The notes: generated by a model not told the origin, from the sequence alone. A stretch of DNA of 57,555 nucleotides from Ignavibacteria bacterium (GCA_002869275.1 PKTF01000371.1:1-57555), one strand, 5' to 3'. Shown: positions 46,458 to 55,707, counted from the stretch's first letter. Made by a program: numbers and translations.

Positions 46458-47345
46458 TCAGAGTCCGACCACCAGTGTCGCACCGATCAACAGTACGACG
46501 ATGGCCACGGCTTTTCGAGGCAGGTATTTCTCGCGAAACAGGTGTCCTCCGAACATGGCCGCGAAGAACACCGACAGCCGTTTTACGGACAGCACGAGCG
46601 CTACCGGCGCCAGGCTCACCGCCTCGATATGGGCGAAGCGGTACCCGAGTGTGCACGCGGCGACAAGCAGCACCCACGGCAGTTGCGCACGCAGTTGCGC
46701 ACGCAGTTCCGCGCGCACCGGCTGCAGCGTATGCCGTCGGACCATGGCAAAAAGCATGAAATACAGGGCAAGAAAGAGATTCTGAAAAGCCAGCATGGGC
46801 AAGGGACGCAGCTGCATTTCTGTGAGCAGATAGCGGTCGGCCACGGCGGTCGCGGTGAAAAGCAGCAGTGCCGCGATGATGTAATGGTGCTTTCGCGAGG
46901 TGGTGAATACCGTGAACGGCGCCAGCAGCGAGGCGCCCGGACGCATTTCCAGTACATACGTACCGACAATCAGCAGCAGCACGCCCCCGAGCTCCGTCCC
47001 CGACAATGCCTCACCAAGGATGAGGAACGCCGTGAGTGCCACGAGTCCGGGCGTGAGCACCATCATCGGAAGCGCACCACTGATCTCGAGGTTCTTGATG
47101 GCGAGCATCACGCAGAGAAATGCCAGTGCACCCAGCAAGGTTTTTGCCAGCAGCACTGCCAGGGCGGCGAGACTGACCGTGCCGTAATCGATGAAGACGA
47201 ACAGCGGCAGTGTCAGCAGCAGCGTCACCAGGGAGAGCAGGACGGAGAAATCCAGCGCCTCGAGGCGAAAGAGTATTTTCTTCTGTGTGACCGCAGCCGC
47301 CGCTGAAAGCAGCGCCGAGCCGAAAGCCAGTGAAAACCAGATCAC
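46458..47345 (-). CDS. EamA/DMT family transporter
   Basis: A 295-residue protein with ten predicted membrane helices in two EamA-like halves (about 1-140 and 150-295). The first helix is 'MIWFSLAFGSALLSAAAAVTQKK'. The substrate is unknown. An in-frame 12-bp tandem repeat (gcacgcagttgc-like, about 46680-46712) encodes 'RAELRAQLRAQL' in the cytoplasmic loop between helices, so this loop may vary in length among strains. Confidence 0.85.
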   Translation of the reverse strand: MIWFSLAFGSALLSAAAAVTQKKILFRLEALDFSVLLSLVTLLLTLPLFVFIDYGTVSLAALAVLLAKTLLGALAFLCVMLAIKNLEISGALPMMVLTPGLVALTAFLILGEALSGTELGGVLLLIVGTYVLEMRPGASLLAPFTVFTTSRKHHYIIAALLLFTATAVADRYLLTEMQLRPLPMLAFQNLFLALYFMLFAMVRRHTLQPVRAELRAQLRAQLPWVLLVAACTLGYRFAHIEAVSLAPVALVLSVKRLSVFFAAMFGGHLFREKYLPRKAVAIVVLLIGATLVVGL

Positions 47346-47372
47346 GAATCCACCTCAGTGTTGAAGCCCATG

Positions 47373-49652
47373 CTACCAGAGCATGCGAAGTCGTACAGTG
47401 AAGTTACGGCCGGGCTCGTCGCGCAGCAATCCGCGCAGCGTGGACAGGTGACGGCGCCATGGCCGGTCGAACATGTTTTCCACACCCGCAAAGAACTGTA
47501 TTCCTACCCCTGCGAAGCGCAGCTGCGTCGAACGCATGTGGAGACTGTACAGCGCGTAACCGGGGGTACGGTCTTCACCTGCAGCTACGGCATCCTGGTC
47601 CGCGGCGGCATCGAGCGAAACGTCCGCATACAGAAATTCTCCGATCGGCATGCGAAATCCCAGTCGCACGCTGAGCGGAGGCATCTGCGGGAGATCGATG
47701 TCGTTCTTCGTATCCTGGCCGCGCACAAAAGACGCGGTTGCGTACAGCACCGCTGCATCGAAGGGACTATACTCCCCCGTCAGTTCCGCGCCGTACAGCC
47801 GGGCTTCTCCGATGTTGGTCTTCATGTACAGCGTGTCGCTCATGCGCTCATCAACGACGAGGTCGCTCATCAGCCGTAAGAAGGTATTGGCGCGAATGGA
47901 TACGCGGCTGCCGTGCAGGCGCATTCCGAAATCGAACATGCTGCCCCGCTCGGCCGCGAGGTCTTCGTCGCCGAGCCACAACGCATCCCCGAGCTCAATG
48001 TACTGGTAGCGCTCCTCGAGCGAGGGCGCGCGGAAGGCGCGGGAGGCGTTGAGCGTCAGCGAAAGCGCATCGGTCAGATGGTAGAGCGCCCCGGCGTGCA
48101 TGCTCCAGGAAATTTCATCCGATTCCTCGGCAGTCCATCTCAGAGCGCGTCCCGGGGGAGAATCGTTGCGCTGACCGTCGCTATCTATATAGACGAGGTC
48201 GTAACCCTCTTCGTTCTCCACGTGTATCTGGTCAACACGTCCGCCGAGGGAAAGGCGCATGCGTCCGTCGAGGAGCGTCCATTCATCCTGCAGGAATGCG
48301 CCGATACTACGGAAGCTGGCGTCGGGCAGGGGCAGATCGGCGATGGTGGTACTGCTGGCATGCAGTTCACGCAGGCGAATGCCGCTATAGCGTCGTGCCC
48401 AGGCATCCGCGCCGGCGATGATGCGGTGTCCGCCGAACAGCCAGGTATTCTGCAGTTGCAGGGCATCCATCTCGTGATCGGCCGAGGGACGCAGGGTGAC
48501 TTTGTCATTCGGCACGATTTCGACGTTGCGGCCGATGCTCTGCCGCAAATAACGCAGGGTCAGGTTCGACACGTGTGTTCCAAGCGGACCTGTCGCATAT
48601 TCCGCTGTGATCAGTTCGCGATCTTCGTCAGGATAGCGCGCCGAGGCCGATGCAGGAAATGATGATCCACCGGGAATGCCGACATCCTGAGCATGAAAGC
48701 GCTGGTAGCGGAGTCGGACTTCGTGACTGCGGTAGGGACGCAGTCCAGCGGAGAAGCTCATGTTGCGATCGTGAAAACGGCTGTCGCTCAGTGTGCCGTT
48801 GGGAGTCTCGGCATCCACGGCGCTGCGCAGCATCCCGTGTGCATGCGCGTACCACCACCGGTCGGCCATGTCAAGCGTCAGCGCCCCAGCACTCCCCCGG
48901 TTCACACTTGCATAACTGCTGCTGAGAGCTCCGCCGAAATACAATCCGTCGGTATATCCACCCGCGCGTGTGACGATATTGACCACACCGCCCGTGGCAC
49001 CGCTGCCGTAAAGGCTTGAGGCCGGACCACGAATCACTTCTATTCTGTCGACATCGGTGAGATCGATCATCGAGAGTCCGGCCGCATGCGCCGTGGCTGT
49101 TTCGATCCGCGCACCGTCGACGAGCGTCACCACGTTGCTGCGTGAAAGACCACGGATGCTCACATCCGTGCCCCACATGCCATCGCGCACAAGGGCAATC
49201 CCCGGCTCGGCGGCAAGGGCATCCGGCACGCTTACAGTGACCCGCCGAAGAAGGTGCTCTGCCCCGATCACGCTCACCGGCTGTGGAGTATTGCGCAGCA
49301 GATCTGCACCGCGCGTGCCGGTAATGCTCACCATTCCCAGATCGATGACCGCCTCGCGCAGGTGTATGCGCAGCTGCCGCGTGACGCCGGGTGTCAGTTC
49401 CACGCGCTGCTCATTCATCGCATAACCGAGATGCGAGCTACGCAGCAGAACACTTCGAGCAGGCAGTCCTTCAAAGAAAAATGCTCCGTCATTGTCGGTC
49501 GTGGCAGCTCGGTCGAGCGCCGGCAGCAGCACGTGCACACCGGGCAGCGGCTGGTCCGCGCCATCAGTGACGACACCCCGGAGAGCGGCATTCTGCGCAG
49601 CAAGAACTCCAGGTATCACGACGAACAGCGAGAAGAAAAACAGGCGAAACAT
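47373..49652 (-). CDS. TonB-dependent outer-membrane receptor
   Basis: A 759-residue protein with signal peptide MFRLFFFSLFVVIPGVLAAQ. Residues about 22-105 are a CarboxypepD_reg-like beta-sandwich ('LRGVVTDGADQPLPGVHVLLP'). The plug domain (about 110-220) shows 'TPQPVSVIGAEHLL', 'ALAAEPGIALVRDG' and 'VDRIEVIRGPASSLYGSGATGGVVNIVTR'. A 22-strand barrel follows and ends in 'LRMLW' with the C-terminal aromatic. The ligand is unknown; cobalamin, siderophore or metal-complex uptake is possible, and Zn transporters lie a little downstream. It has its own promoter and leader hairpin. Confidence 0.93.
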   Translation of the reverse strand: MFRLFFFSLFVVIPGVLAAQNAALRGVVTDGADQPLPGVHVLLPALDRAATTDNDGAFFFEGLPARSVLLRSSHLGYAMNEQRVELTPGVTRQLRIHLREAVIDLGMVSITGTRGADLLRNTPQPVSVIGAEHLLRRVTVSVPDALAAEPGIALVRDGMWGTDVSIRGLSRSNVVTLVDGARIETATAHAAGLSMIDLTDVDRIEVIRGPASSLYGSGATGGVVNIVTRAGGYTDGLYFGGALSSSYASVNRGSAGALTLDMADRWWYAHAHGMLRSAVDAETPNGTLSDSRFHDRNMSFSAGLRPYRSHEVRLRYQRFHAQDVGIPGGSSFPASASARYPDEDRELITAEYATGPLGTHVSNLTLRYLRQSIGRNVEIVPNDKVTLRPSADHEMDALQLQNTWLFGGHRIIAGADAWARRYSGIRLRELHASSTTIADLPLPDASFRSIGAFLQDEWTLLDGRMRLSLGGRVDQIHVENEEGYDLVYIDSDGQRNDSPPGRALRWTAEESDEISWSMHAGALYHLTDALSLTLNASRAFRAPSLEERYQYIELGDALWLGDEDLAAERGSMFDFGMRLHGSRVSIRANTFLRLMSDLVVDERMSDTLYMKTNIGEARLYGAELTGEYSPFDAAVLYATASFVRGQDTKNDIDLPQMPPLSVRLGFRMPIGEFLYADVSLDAAADQDAVAAGEDRTPGYALYSLHMRSTQLRFAGVGIQFFAGVENMFDRPWRRHLSTLRGLLRDEPGRNFTVRLRMLW

Positions 49653-49665
49653 GGGCTATCCTTTC

Positions 49666-49715
49666 AAAAAAAAATGACAACGATGCAATCTTTCCGGACC
49701 GCGATCCGGATTGCA
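49666..49715 (-). promoter_or_regulatory. Leader hairpin and T-run upstream of the TonB receptor gene
   Basis: In the 100-nt leader of the receptor mRNA, TGCAAT and ATTGCA arms (49684-49715) enclose CCGGA / TCCGG arms. The run of nine T residues (49666-49674 on the minus strand) follows 9-10 nt after the stem and lies just ahead of the ribosome site. The layout resembles an attenuator, but the gap between stem and T-run is larger than usual and no known riboswitch was recognised. Confidence 0.4.
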
Positions 49716-49766
49716 CAGTTGACATCCTCTTGTTGTGCGCAGGCGATTGCTCGTCCGTGCGCACTA

Positions 49767-49797
49767 CAAAATTACGATTTCTTTTTCAGAGTCCCAA
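49767..49797 (-). promoter_or_regulatory. Bacteroidota-type promoter of the TonB receptor gene
   Basis: Reading the minus strand, TTGG at 49797-49794, 19 nt, then TAATTTTG at 49774-49767. Both elements and the 19-nt spacing match the Bacteroidota pattern. It lies 115 nt upstream of the receptor start and just past the stop of the M28 peptidase gene. Confidence 0.65.
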
Positions 49798-49806
49798 TAT
49801 CCGCTT

Positions 49807-51579
49807 TCAAAGCTCCACGATCAGCAGCACCTTCTCGCCGTCCCGCAGCACTTCTACGGTGATGCGCTGACCGGATTTGAATTCGGAGAGGCGGTCCATG
49901 TATTCGTACACGCCGTTGACGGACTTGCCTTCCATGGAGACGATGATGTCGCCTTTCTTCATACCGGCGCGAAAAGCAGGACGCCCTTCCATCACGGCAT
50001 CGGCACGCAGCCCTTTCTCATTGCTGGATGACACATCGGGCATGATACCGAGCGTGACCTTGAAGCGCTTCGACGTCGCCGGGCGGCTCTTCGGTCCGGA
50101 TTCCACGTATGTCAGCGCATCGGGACGCTGCGCGACTGCCTCGACGATGCCATGCACCAGATCCGCCAGCAGCTTTTCTCCCACGTAGTTCAGCTTGTCG
50201 GCGTCATCTTCAGGCGTATGATAATACTGGTTTATGCCGGTGAAGAAAAACAGCACGGGTACGTCACGCGAATAGAATGCCGCGTGATCTGACGGACCGT
50301 ACCCCTCGGGTGAGAGCTTGGCGGTGAACCCTTCTTTCGCCACGACATCCTCGACAAGGGCGGACAATCCCTCTGCCGTGCCCGTGCCGCTGATGCTCAG
50401 ACTTTTTTCACCCTCGGGCATGCGTCCGACCATGTCGAGATTGCACATGAGTTTGAGCGACTGCAGATCCACCGGCGGATTGTCGACGAAATACTTGGCG
50501 CCGAGCAGGCCCATCTCTTCCGCGGTGAAGGCGACGACGAGGATGCTGCGACCGGGTACCTTGCCCGATGCCGAGATCCGTTCCGCAACCTCGATGATGG
50601 CCGCGACGCCCGAAGCGTTATCGTCGGCCCCATTGTGTACGGCACTCGTATCGGGGCGACGCGAACCCGAACCCGGACCACCCATGCCGAGATGATCGTA
50701 GTGCGCGCCGAGGACGATATACTCATCCGCATGCGGACCCTCGCCCTTGATCAAGCCGATGACGTTATGTCCCTCGATACTGTGCCTCTCCATGCGAATG
50801 CTGCTGGACACGCTGCCCGAGCATGCGGTACGCAGCGGAGCACGTTGCGTGTTCAGTTCTTTCTCCAGTGATTCGATGGTTGTTTCGCCCAGGAGGTCAT
50901 CGGCGAGTGTACGCGAGATGCTCAGCACCGGAAGGTCCATGGCGCGTTCCTGCTGCTGATAGCCCATTTCGACGAGTGCGTCATCCTTGTCGAATCCCGG
51001 CCCGGATGTAAAGAGCACTCCCGCCGCGCCGTGGTCATGTGCAACCATGGCTTTTTTCCGCAGCGACATGAAAGGATCGAAGTCCCCACTCTCGCTGTCG
51101 GGACTCCCGCGCAGCACGAGCACCCATTTGCCTGTAACGTCGAGTCCTTCGTAGTCATGCCACGCCGAACTGTCCAGCTCGAAATCGAAGCCATATCCAG
51201 CGAACACCACCCCGGCCTCGACCGCGGCTTCACCGGTAAAGGAAACGGGAGTGAAATTCTTTCCGAGCTCCGCCACGACACCGTCCACAGTGAGGGCACA
51301 GTCGTCTGCGGCGCTGATACCGGTTACGATCGGGAAACTCTGCATTCCGTCATTGTCCAGCAGTTCGAGTCCGGCCTCGCGAAGTCGGTCGCGGATGTAC
51401 TCGGCGGCAGCATCACCGCCCTCGGTGCCTGGCTTGCGGCCTTGCAGTTCGTCGGAGGCGAGAAACTCCACATGCTCGCGCAGTTCATCCGAGGTGATAT
51501 CCTCGGAGACCTGGGCACGCAGCATGTTCGGGAGAAGAAGAATGGCGATCAGAGGTAGGAAGCGGAAAATGTTCGTCAT
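49807..51579 (-). CDS. Secreted M28 family peptidase with PA and PDZ domains (copy 1)
   Basis: A 590-residue exported aminopeptidase. Signal peptide ends 'LPNMLRAQ'. A PA-like insert (about 100-235) precedes the second half of the M28 domain. Zinc site: 'GAHYDHLGMGG', 'NGADDNASGVA', 'AFTAEEMGLLG', 'NLDMVGRMPE' and 'SDHAAFYSRD'. A C-terminal PDZ domain (about 505-590, 'GLRADAVMEGRPAFRAGMKKGDIIVSMEGKSV') probably recognises C-termini. It is a tandem paralog of the gene upstream at 51813-53633. Confidence 0.92.
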   Translation of the reverse strand: MTNIFRFLPLIAILLLPNMLRAQVSEDITSDELREHVEFLASDELQGRKPGTEGGDAAAEYIRDRLREAGLELLDNDGMQSFPIVTGISAADDCALTVDGVVAELGKNFTPVSFTGEAAVEAGVVFAGYGFDFELDSSAWHDYEGLDVTGKWVLVLRGSPDSESGDFDPFMSLRKKAMVAHDHGAAGVLFTSGPGFDKDDALVEMGYQQQERAMDLPVLSISRTLADDLLGETTIESLEKELNTQRAPLRTACSGSVSSSIRMERHSIEGHNVIGLIKGEGPHADEYIVLGAHYDHLGMGGPGSGSRRPDTSAVHNGADDNASGVAAIIEVAERISASGKVPGRSILVVAFTAEEMGLLGAKYFVDNPPVDLQSLKLMCNLDMVGRMPEGEKSLSISGTGTAEGLSALVEDVVAKEGFTAKLSPEGYGPSDHAAFYSRDVPVLFFFTGINQYYHTPEDDADKLNYVGEKLLADLVHGIVEAVAQRPDALTYVESGPKSRPATSKRFKVTLGIMPDVSSSNEKGLRADAVMEGRPAFRAGMKKGDIIVSMEGKSVNGVYEYMDRLSEFKSGQRITVEVLRDGEKVLLIVEL

Positions 51580-51751
51580 GACATGGTCCTGTCGTTCGAA
51601 ATACGGGGAAAGTGAAGGATATCCTTCGACAGGACAAGTTAAGAAGGAAAAGGATAACGTTCACGGATATTCACCATGCGCAACGGACGGCAACACGGGT
51701 ACCGCCTCGAGATTCTGGAGAAGCCCGAAGCTGAGTCGCACCGGGTAATCG

Positions 51752-51788
51752 AAAAAACCCGCCACACCGAGCGGGGTGACGGGCTTTC
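51752..51788 (-). terminator. Imperfect terminator after M28 peptidase copy 2
   Basis: On the minus strand, a GC-rich imperfect stem (GCCCGTCACCCCGC then GGTGTGGCGGG, with a bulge) ends in TTTTTT. It falls between the two tandem peptidase genes, so they are probably separate transcripts. Confidence 0.6.
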
Positions 51789-51812
51789 CTGGATGGTGGG
51801 AATACTTCCTGG

Positions 51813-53633
51813 TTATTTGCTCACGAGCTTGACGGTGAGCGTGATTTCATCTTCTCCACGACGCACGACAACAGGCACTTCCTCGCCCGGCTTGTGGCGG
51901 CTCAGGGCCGTCATGTAATCGTAAATACTGCTGATCTCCGTCGTGCCGAAGAGGAGAAGGATGTCGCCGTCCTGCATGCCCGCTTCCTCGGCCGGACTTC
52001 CCGGACTCGTGCCGGTAATTTTGAAACCTTCGGAGTAGCCGTAATCGGGGATGGTCCCGACATACACGTTGAAGCGTGAGACCTTCTGTTTCTCTGTCTT
52101 CTTCACACGTGTGAAGGGAATACTCTCGAGCGCATCGGAAGCCTCGACGATTTCGGCGATGTAGCGTACGACCTCTTCCTGTCCCTTGTAATCCAGCTTG
52201 TGCGCGTCGTCGCTCGGACGATGATAGTCCGTATGCAGCCCGGTGAAGAAAAACAGCACCGGGATGTCTTTCGAATAGAAGGATGAATGGTCGCTGCTGC
52301 CGTGTCCGTCTTCGATCAGCGCGAGGTCGAAATTCTCCGCGTCGTTGAATTTGTTCACCAGCTCTTTCCACACCGGCGACGTGCCGATGCCCTGCACGTT
52401 GAGTCGTCGTGTGGCGACAGGCAGGCGTCCGATCATATCGAGGTTGTACATGGCGCGCACGCGCGAACGTTCGATCGTGGGTTCGTTCACCCAGTGTCCG
52501 GAACCCAGGAGGCCCATTTCCTCGCCGCTGAACGCCATGAAGAGCAGAGAGTGACGCGTGGGATTGGCGGTAAAATACTGCGCCAGTTCCAATACGCCGG
52601 CGGTGCCGGAGGCGTTGTCGTCCGCCCCGTTGTGAATCATCGGGATCTCGCCGCGGTAGAGGCTGCCGTGTCCGCCCCATCCCAGGTGGTCGTAATGTCC
52701 GCCGATGACGAACACCCCTTCCGCCCCGTCACTATTGCTGCCCGGCAGCAGCGCGAGCACGTTGCGCGTCTGTTTGCGTATGAGATCGACGTTGAAGCGG
52801 CCCTGGACTTCCATACTGCCGGACTCCCTGGCTGGGATCCCTTTCGCCATCGGGCCGCGTGCGGCCGGACCTTTCTTGAACTCCCCATCGATCTTTCCCT
52901 CAACGCCCGCAGCGGTAAGCAGCCGCCGCGCTGCCGCAGCAGTGATCCGCCCGACCGGAATACCGGTACGCGCAGGTGATCCGTCATACTTCAAACCGGA
53001 GATGCTCTTCCCTTCCTCCATGATCACGAGCAGCGCCGAGGCGCCTTTCTCGCGCGCGGTGACTTCCTTCCCACGCACGCTGGCCAGGACCGGTACCGAG
53101 CCGTGGGGATTGACGTCGTCGGGATACCCGCTCCGCACGATGACCACGCGTCCCTCAACCGAGAGTCCGGCATAGTCATCGATATCCTCCCCTGTTGCGA
53201 CGATACCATAACCGGCATAGACCGGTGTTCCTGTAAAACTGCCGGAAGCGGAGAACGCATACGGCATGAACTGCGTCGAATCCAGAGTCGTCGATTCACC
53301 GCCGGACTGCCAGGCCAGGGAATTGCCCGATGATTGCGCCCCGGTAATCACATCGAAGGTCTGGAAAAACGTACCGTTGTCACCCGCAGGCTGCAGTCCG
53401 TAGCGCAGAAATTCGCGCGCGATGTACTCGGCCGCAAGGTCGATCGACGGCGTGCCCGTGCCGCGTCCTTCAAGTTCATCCGACGCCAGCCATTCGACAT
53501 GCGCGCGCAGATCAGCCGCGGTCACCTCCAGCGAAGCATCGAGGTTGATGTTCGGCAGAACGGCCGTGCTTCCCTGCGCCTGCAACGCAGAACCGAGAGC
53601 GACGAAGACGAGAGCATATATCGTTGTTTTCAT
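51813..53633 (-). CDS. Secreted M28 family peptidase with PA and PDZ domains (copy 2)
   Basis: A 606-residue paralog of copy 1 with the same order: signal peptide (MKTTIYALVFVALGSALQAQ), M28 N-part with 'ASDELEGRGTGTPSIDLAAEYI', PA insert, zinc site ('GGHYDHLGWGG', 'NGADDNASGTAG', 'FSGEEMGLLGSGHW', 'NLDMIGRLPV', 'SDHSSFYSKD') and C-terminal PDZ ('SPAEEAGMQDGDILLLFG'). AAGGA precedes ATG 53633. The longer open frame to 54020 overlaps the divergent pspA and is rejected. It is divergent from pspA. Confidence 0.92.
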   Translation of the reverse strand: MKTTIYALVFVALGSALQAQGSTAVLPNINLDASLEVTAADLRAHVEWLASDELEGRGTGTPSIDLAAEYIAREFLRYGLQPAGDNGTFFQTFDVITGAQSSGNSLAWQSGGESTTLDSTQFMPYAFSASGSFTGTPVYAGYGIVATGEDIDDYAGLSVEGRVVIVRSGYPDDVNPHGSVPVLASVRGKEVTAREKGASALLVIMEEGKSISGLKYDGSPARTGIPVGRITAAAARRLLTAAGVEGKIDGEFKKGPAARGPMAKGIPARESGSMEVQGRFNVDLIRKQTRNVLALLPGSNSDGAEGVFVIGGHYDHLGWGGHGSLYRGEIPMIHNGADDNASGTAGVLELAQYFTANPTRHSLLFMAFSGEEMGLLGSGHWVNEPTIERSRVRAMYNLDMIGRLPVATRRLNVQGIGTSPVWKELVNKFNDAENFDLALIEDGHGSSDHSSFYSKDIPVLFFFTGLHTDYHRPSDDAHKLDYKGQEEVVRYIAEIVEASDALESIPFTRVKKTEKQKVSRFNVYVGTIPDYGYSEGFKITGTSPGSPAEEAGMQDGDILLLFGTTEISSIYDYMTALSRHKPGEEVPVVVRRGEDEITLTVKLVSK

Positions 53634-53834
53634 ATCATCTATATCCTTGTTTAGCGTTCTGTAATATACAACACCGCGGCTTGTCATTCTGTTTCCGTGC
53701 GGGGTGAGAATTCGCATCCACGGTAGACGCTGCACGAACACCGTTCTCACACTGGCATTCGATCTTGAAATTGATATATTGGCTGTACTTGAACAGAATA
53801 CACCGCAATACTGCATAATACATGGAGGTATCAC

Positions 53835-54503
53835 ATGGCAGGTATTTTTGCCCGCATCACGGATATTTTCAAAGCGAATATCAATGATATTCTCGACAAG
53901 GCCGAAGACCCGGAGAAAATGATCAAGCAGATGGTCATTGAAATGGAAGAAGCGGTCAACAAAGCGACGACGGCCGTCGGGTCGGCAATCGCCAACGAAA
54001 AACAGCTCGAGCGCCAGCATAAGGAGAAGCAGAAGCTTATCGGACAGTGGCAGCAGCGTGCCGTCAAGGCAGTGAACGCCGGACGCGACGACCTCGCGCG
54101 GCAGGCTCTCGAGAAGAAAAACATGTTCGAGAAAGCAGCGACGGATCTCGAAGCACCGCTGGCGGAGGCACAGAAAACCGCTGTGACGATGCGCTCACAG
54201 CTCGAACAGCTCAAGGCGAAGCTCGACGAAGCGCGCGTGCGCCAGGGCACGTTGATCGCGCGTCATCAGGCCGCAAAGGCCAAAAAGCAAATTTCCTCGA
54301 GCCTGGCGGGCATCGGTGACGGCGCCTTTGCCAACTTCGATAAGTACGAGCAGAAAGTGCTGCAGGTCGAATCCGAGGCCGAGGCCATGGCCGAGATCGC
54401 GGGCGATACGACGTCCCTTGACGACGAGTTCGCGAAGCTCGAGGCGGGTGATTCCGTCGAAGAAGAACTGGCGCTGCTCAAGGCCGCCGCCGAGAACAAG
54501 TAA
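53835..54503 (+). CDS. pspA: PspA/IM30 family envelope-stress protein
   Basis: A 222-residue coiled-coil protein of the ESCRT-III-like PspA/Vipp1 family that oligomerises on the inner membrane and maintains membrane integrity. The N-terminal amphipathic helix 'MAGIFARITDIFKANINDILDKAEDPEKMIKQM' is typical, followed by a long coiled coil (about 25-150). It is followed after 36 nt by the TY-chaperone-like gene. No PspF or PspBC partner is present, and I found no clean sigma-54 promoter. Confidence 0.93.
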   Translation: MAGIFARITDIFKANINDILDKAEDPEKMIKQMVIEMEEAVNKATTAVGSAIANEKQLERQHKEKQKLIGQWQQRAVKAVNAGRDDLARQALEKKNMFEKAATDLEAPLAEAQKTAVTMRSQLEQLKAKLDEARVRQGTLIARHQAAKAKKQISSSLAGIGDGAFANFDKYEQKVLQVESEAEAMAEIAGDTTSLDDEFAKLEAGDSVEEELALLKAAAENK

Positions 54504-54539
54504 CCTGTTGCACGATAGCATACCCAAGGAGCAGACAGC

Positions 54540-55136
54540 ATGGCAAACATTATCGCGGTTACCCGCAGAAATGTCAAAGCGTACCTCAAGGAAATCTACG
54601 GCAGGAATTACAGGAACAACGTGCAGGAAATCGACGGTGCTTTCGTCGTGCACCAGGGATCAGCCACGGTCAACATCTCGATCAAGCCGCTGAGCAAGAA
54701 CGACTGCCTCGTCAACGCGATGGCCTATGTCGTGCAGGGCGCGAAGATCGGACCAAAGATCCTCAGCCAGCTGATGCGCTGGAACGCCTCGAATCCGATC
54801 GGTGCGTACGGATTGCTGTTCGACGATACCATCGTCTTCAGCCACAGCATCGCCGGAGCGAATCTCGACCTCAACGAGTTTCGGCACACCATCCGCACAG
54901 TCGCCTTCGTCGCCGATGAAACCGACGACGATATCCGCGCGATCGCGGGCGGCTTCCGCGCCGTCGACGCACAGGGACTGATGGCCGATGATACACCGGC
55001 CAAAAAGCCTGCGGCGAAGAAGCCTGCGGCCAAAAAAGCACCTGCAAAGAAAACTGCCGCGAAGAAAACAACGGTACGGAAATCCGCTCCGAAAAAAGCG
55101 GCTGCAAAGAAAGTTCCTGCACGAAAGAAAAAATGA
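54540..55136 (+). CDS. TY-chaperone/YbjN-like protein with histone-H1-like Lys/Ala tail
   Basis: A 198-residue protein. Residues 1-145 look like the alpha-beta secretion-chaperone fold (YbjN/CesT-like): 'NVQEIDGAFVVHQGSATVNISI', 'VNAMAYVVQGAKIGPKILSQLMRWN' and 'FSHSIAGANLDLNEFRHTIRTVAFVADETDDDI'. Residues about 148-198 are a low-complexity basic tail of (A/P)KK repeats, as in histone-H1-like DNA-binding proteins. The fold assignment is tentative. It follows pspA by 36 nt and overlaps the next gene by ATGA, so it belongs to the pspA operon. Confidence 0.8.
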   Translation: MANIIAVTRRNVKAYLKEIYGRNYRNNVQEIDGAFVVHQGSATVNISIKPLSKNDCLVNAMAYVVQGAKIGPKILSQLMRWNASNPIGAYGLLFDDTIVFSHSIAGANLDLNEFRHTIRTVAFVADETDDDIRAIAGGFRAVDAQGLMADDTPAKKPAAKKPAAKKAPAKKTAAKKTTVRKSAPKKAAAKKVPARKKK

Positions 55137-55624
55137 ATTCCGTCGCTCCGTCTGTGCTGCTGTGCCTGGCACTGCTGCTCTGCGGGATCACGGATACCGC
55201 AGCGCAGCAATACCCGCGACATGCGGCCTCGGTTAATTATTCGGGGATTGTGATGTACGGCAGCCTCGCGGCGGAGTACGAATTCATTGCATCTGAGCAG
55301 GTGAGTCTGCGTCTCGGACTCGGCGGTGCCTACGGCAGCGTCGTGGTAGACAACGTCCAGGCCGAAGGCGCCACGGCGCTGTTCAGCTTCATGAGCCGTG
55401 GACGCAACAAGGTGGAAGTCGGCATCGGCTTTTCCATCATGCGAACCAACTTCACCATGATTTTCGATGAAGAGGAAGCTACTCGCGACACGCGCATGTT
55501 TCCGGCGCTCTCGCTCGCGTATCGCTACATGCCTGCAAAGAGCGGTTCATTTTTTCGCATCGGTATTGGATGGATGTACGGGTACGGACTGCCTGTAACG
55601 TTCAGCTACGGCTGGGTATTTTGA
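55133..55624 (+). CDS. Small exported protein, probable outer-membrane barrel
   Basis: A 163-residue protein with signal peptide ('SVLLCLALLLCGITDTAAQ'). The mature part alternates short strands ('SVNYSGIVMYGSLAAEYEF', 'VSLRLGLGGAYGSVVV', 'KVEVGIGFSIMRTNF', 'ALSLAYRYMP', 'FFRIGIGWMYGYGLPVTFSYGWVF') and ends with an aromatic residue, as in small outer-membrane barrels. No specific family. Its start overlaps the stop of the previous gene (ATGA). Confidence 0.75.
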   Translation: MNSVAPSVLLCLALLLCGITDTAAQQYPRHAASVNYSGIVMYGSLAAEYEFIASEQVSLRLGLGGAYGSVVVDNVQAEGATALFSFMSRGRNKVEVGIGFSIMRTNFTMIFDEEEATRDTRMFPALSLAYRYMPAKSGSFFRIGIGWMYGYGLPVTFSYGWVF

Positions 55625-55707
55625 CAAATTGTGCGGAATACGCCATATTACGCCTGATTGACTCAGCCTCAGTCGCGTAACCACATTTTGAGAAAAGGAG
55701 CTTTTCC

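Noticed and set aside
53634-53834. Sigma-54 promoter for pspA (TGGCATTCGATCTTG)
   Set aside because: The GG and downstream G are one base out of the required spacing and the -12 GC is missing; no PspF gene is nearby.
55010-55130. CRISPR-like or tandem DNA repeat in the Lys/Ala-rich region
   Set aside because: The repeats are short, imperfect and coding (AAKKP-type), without regular spacers.
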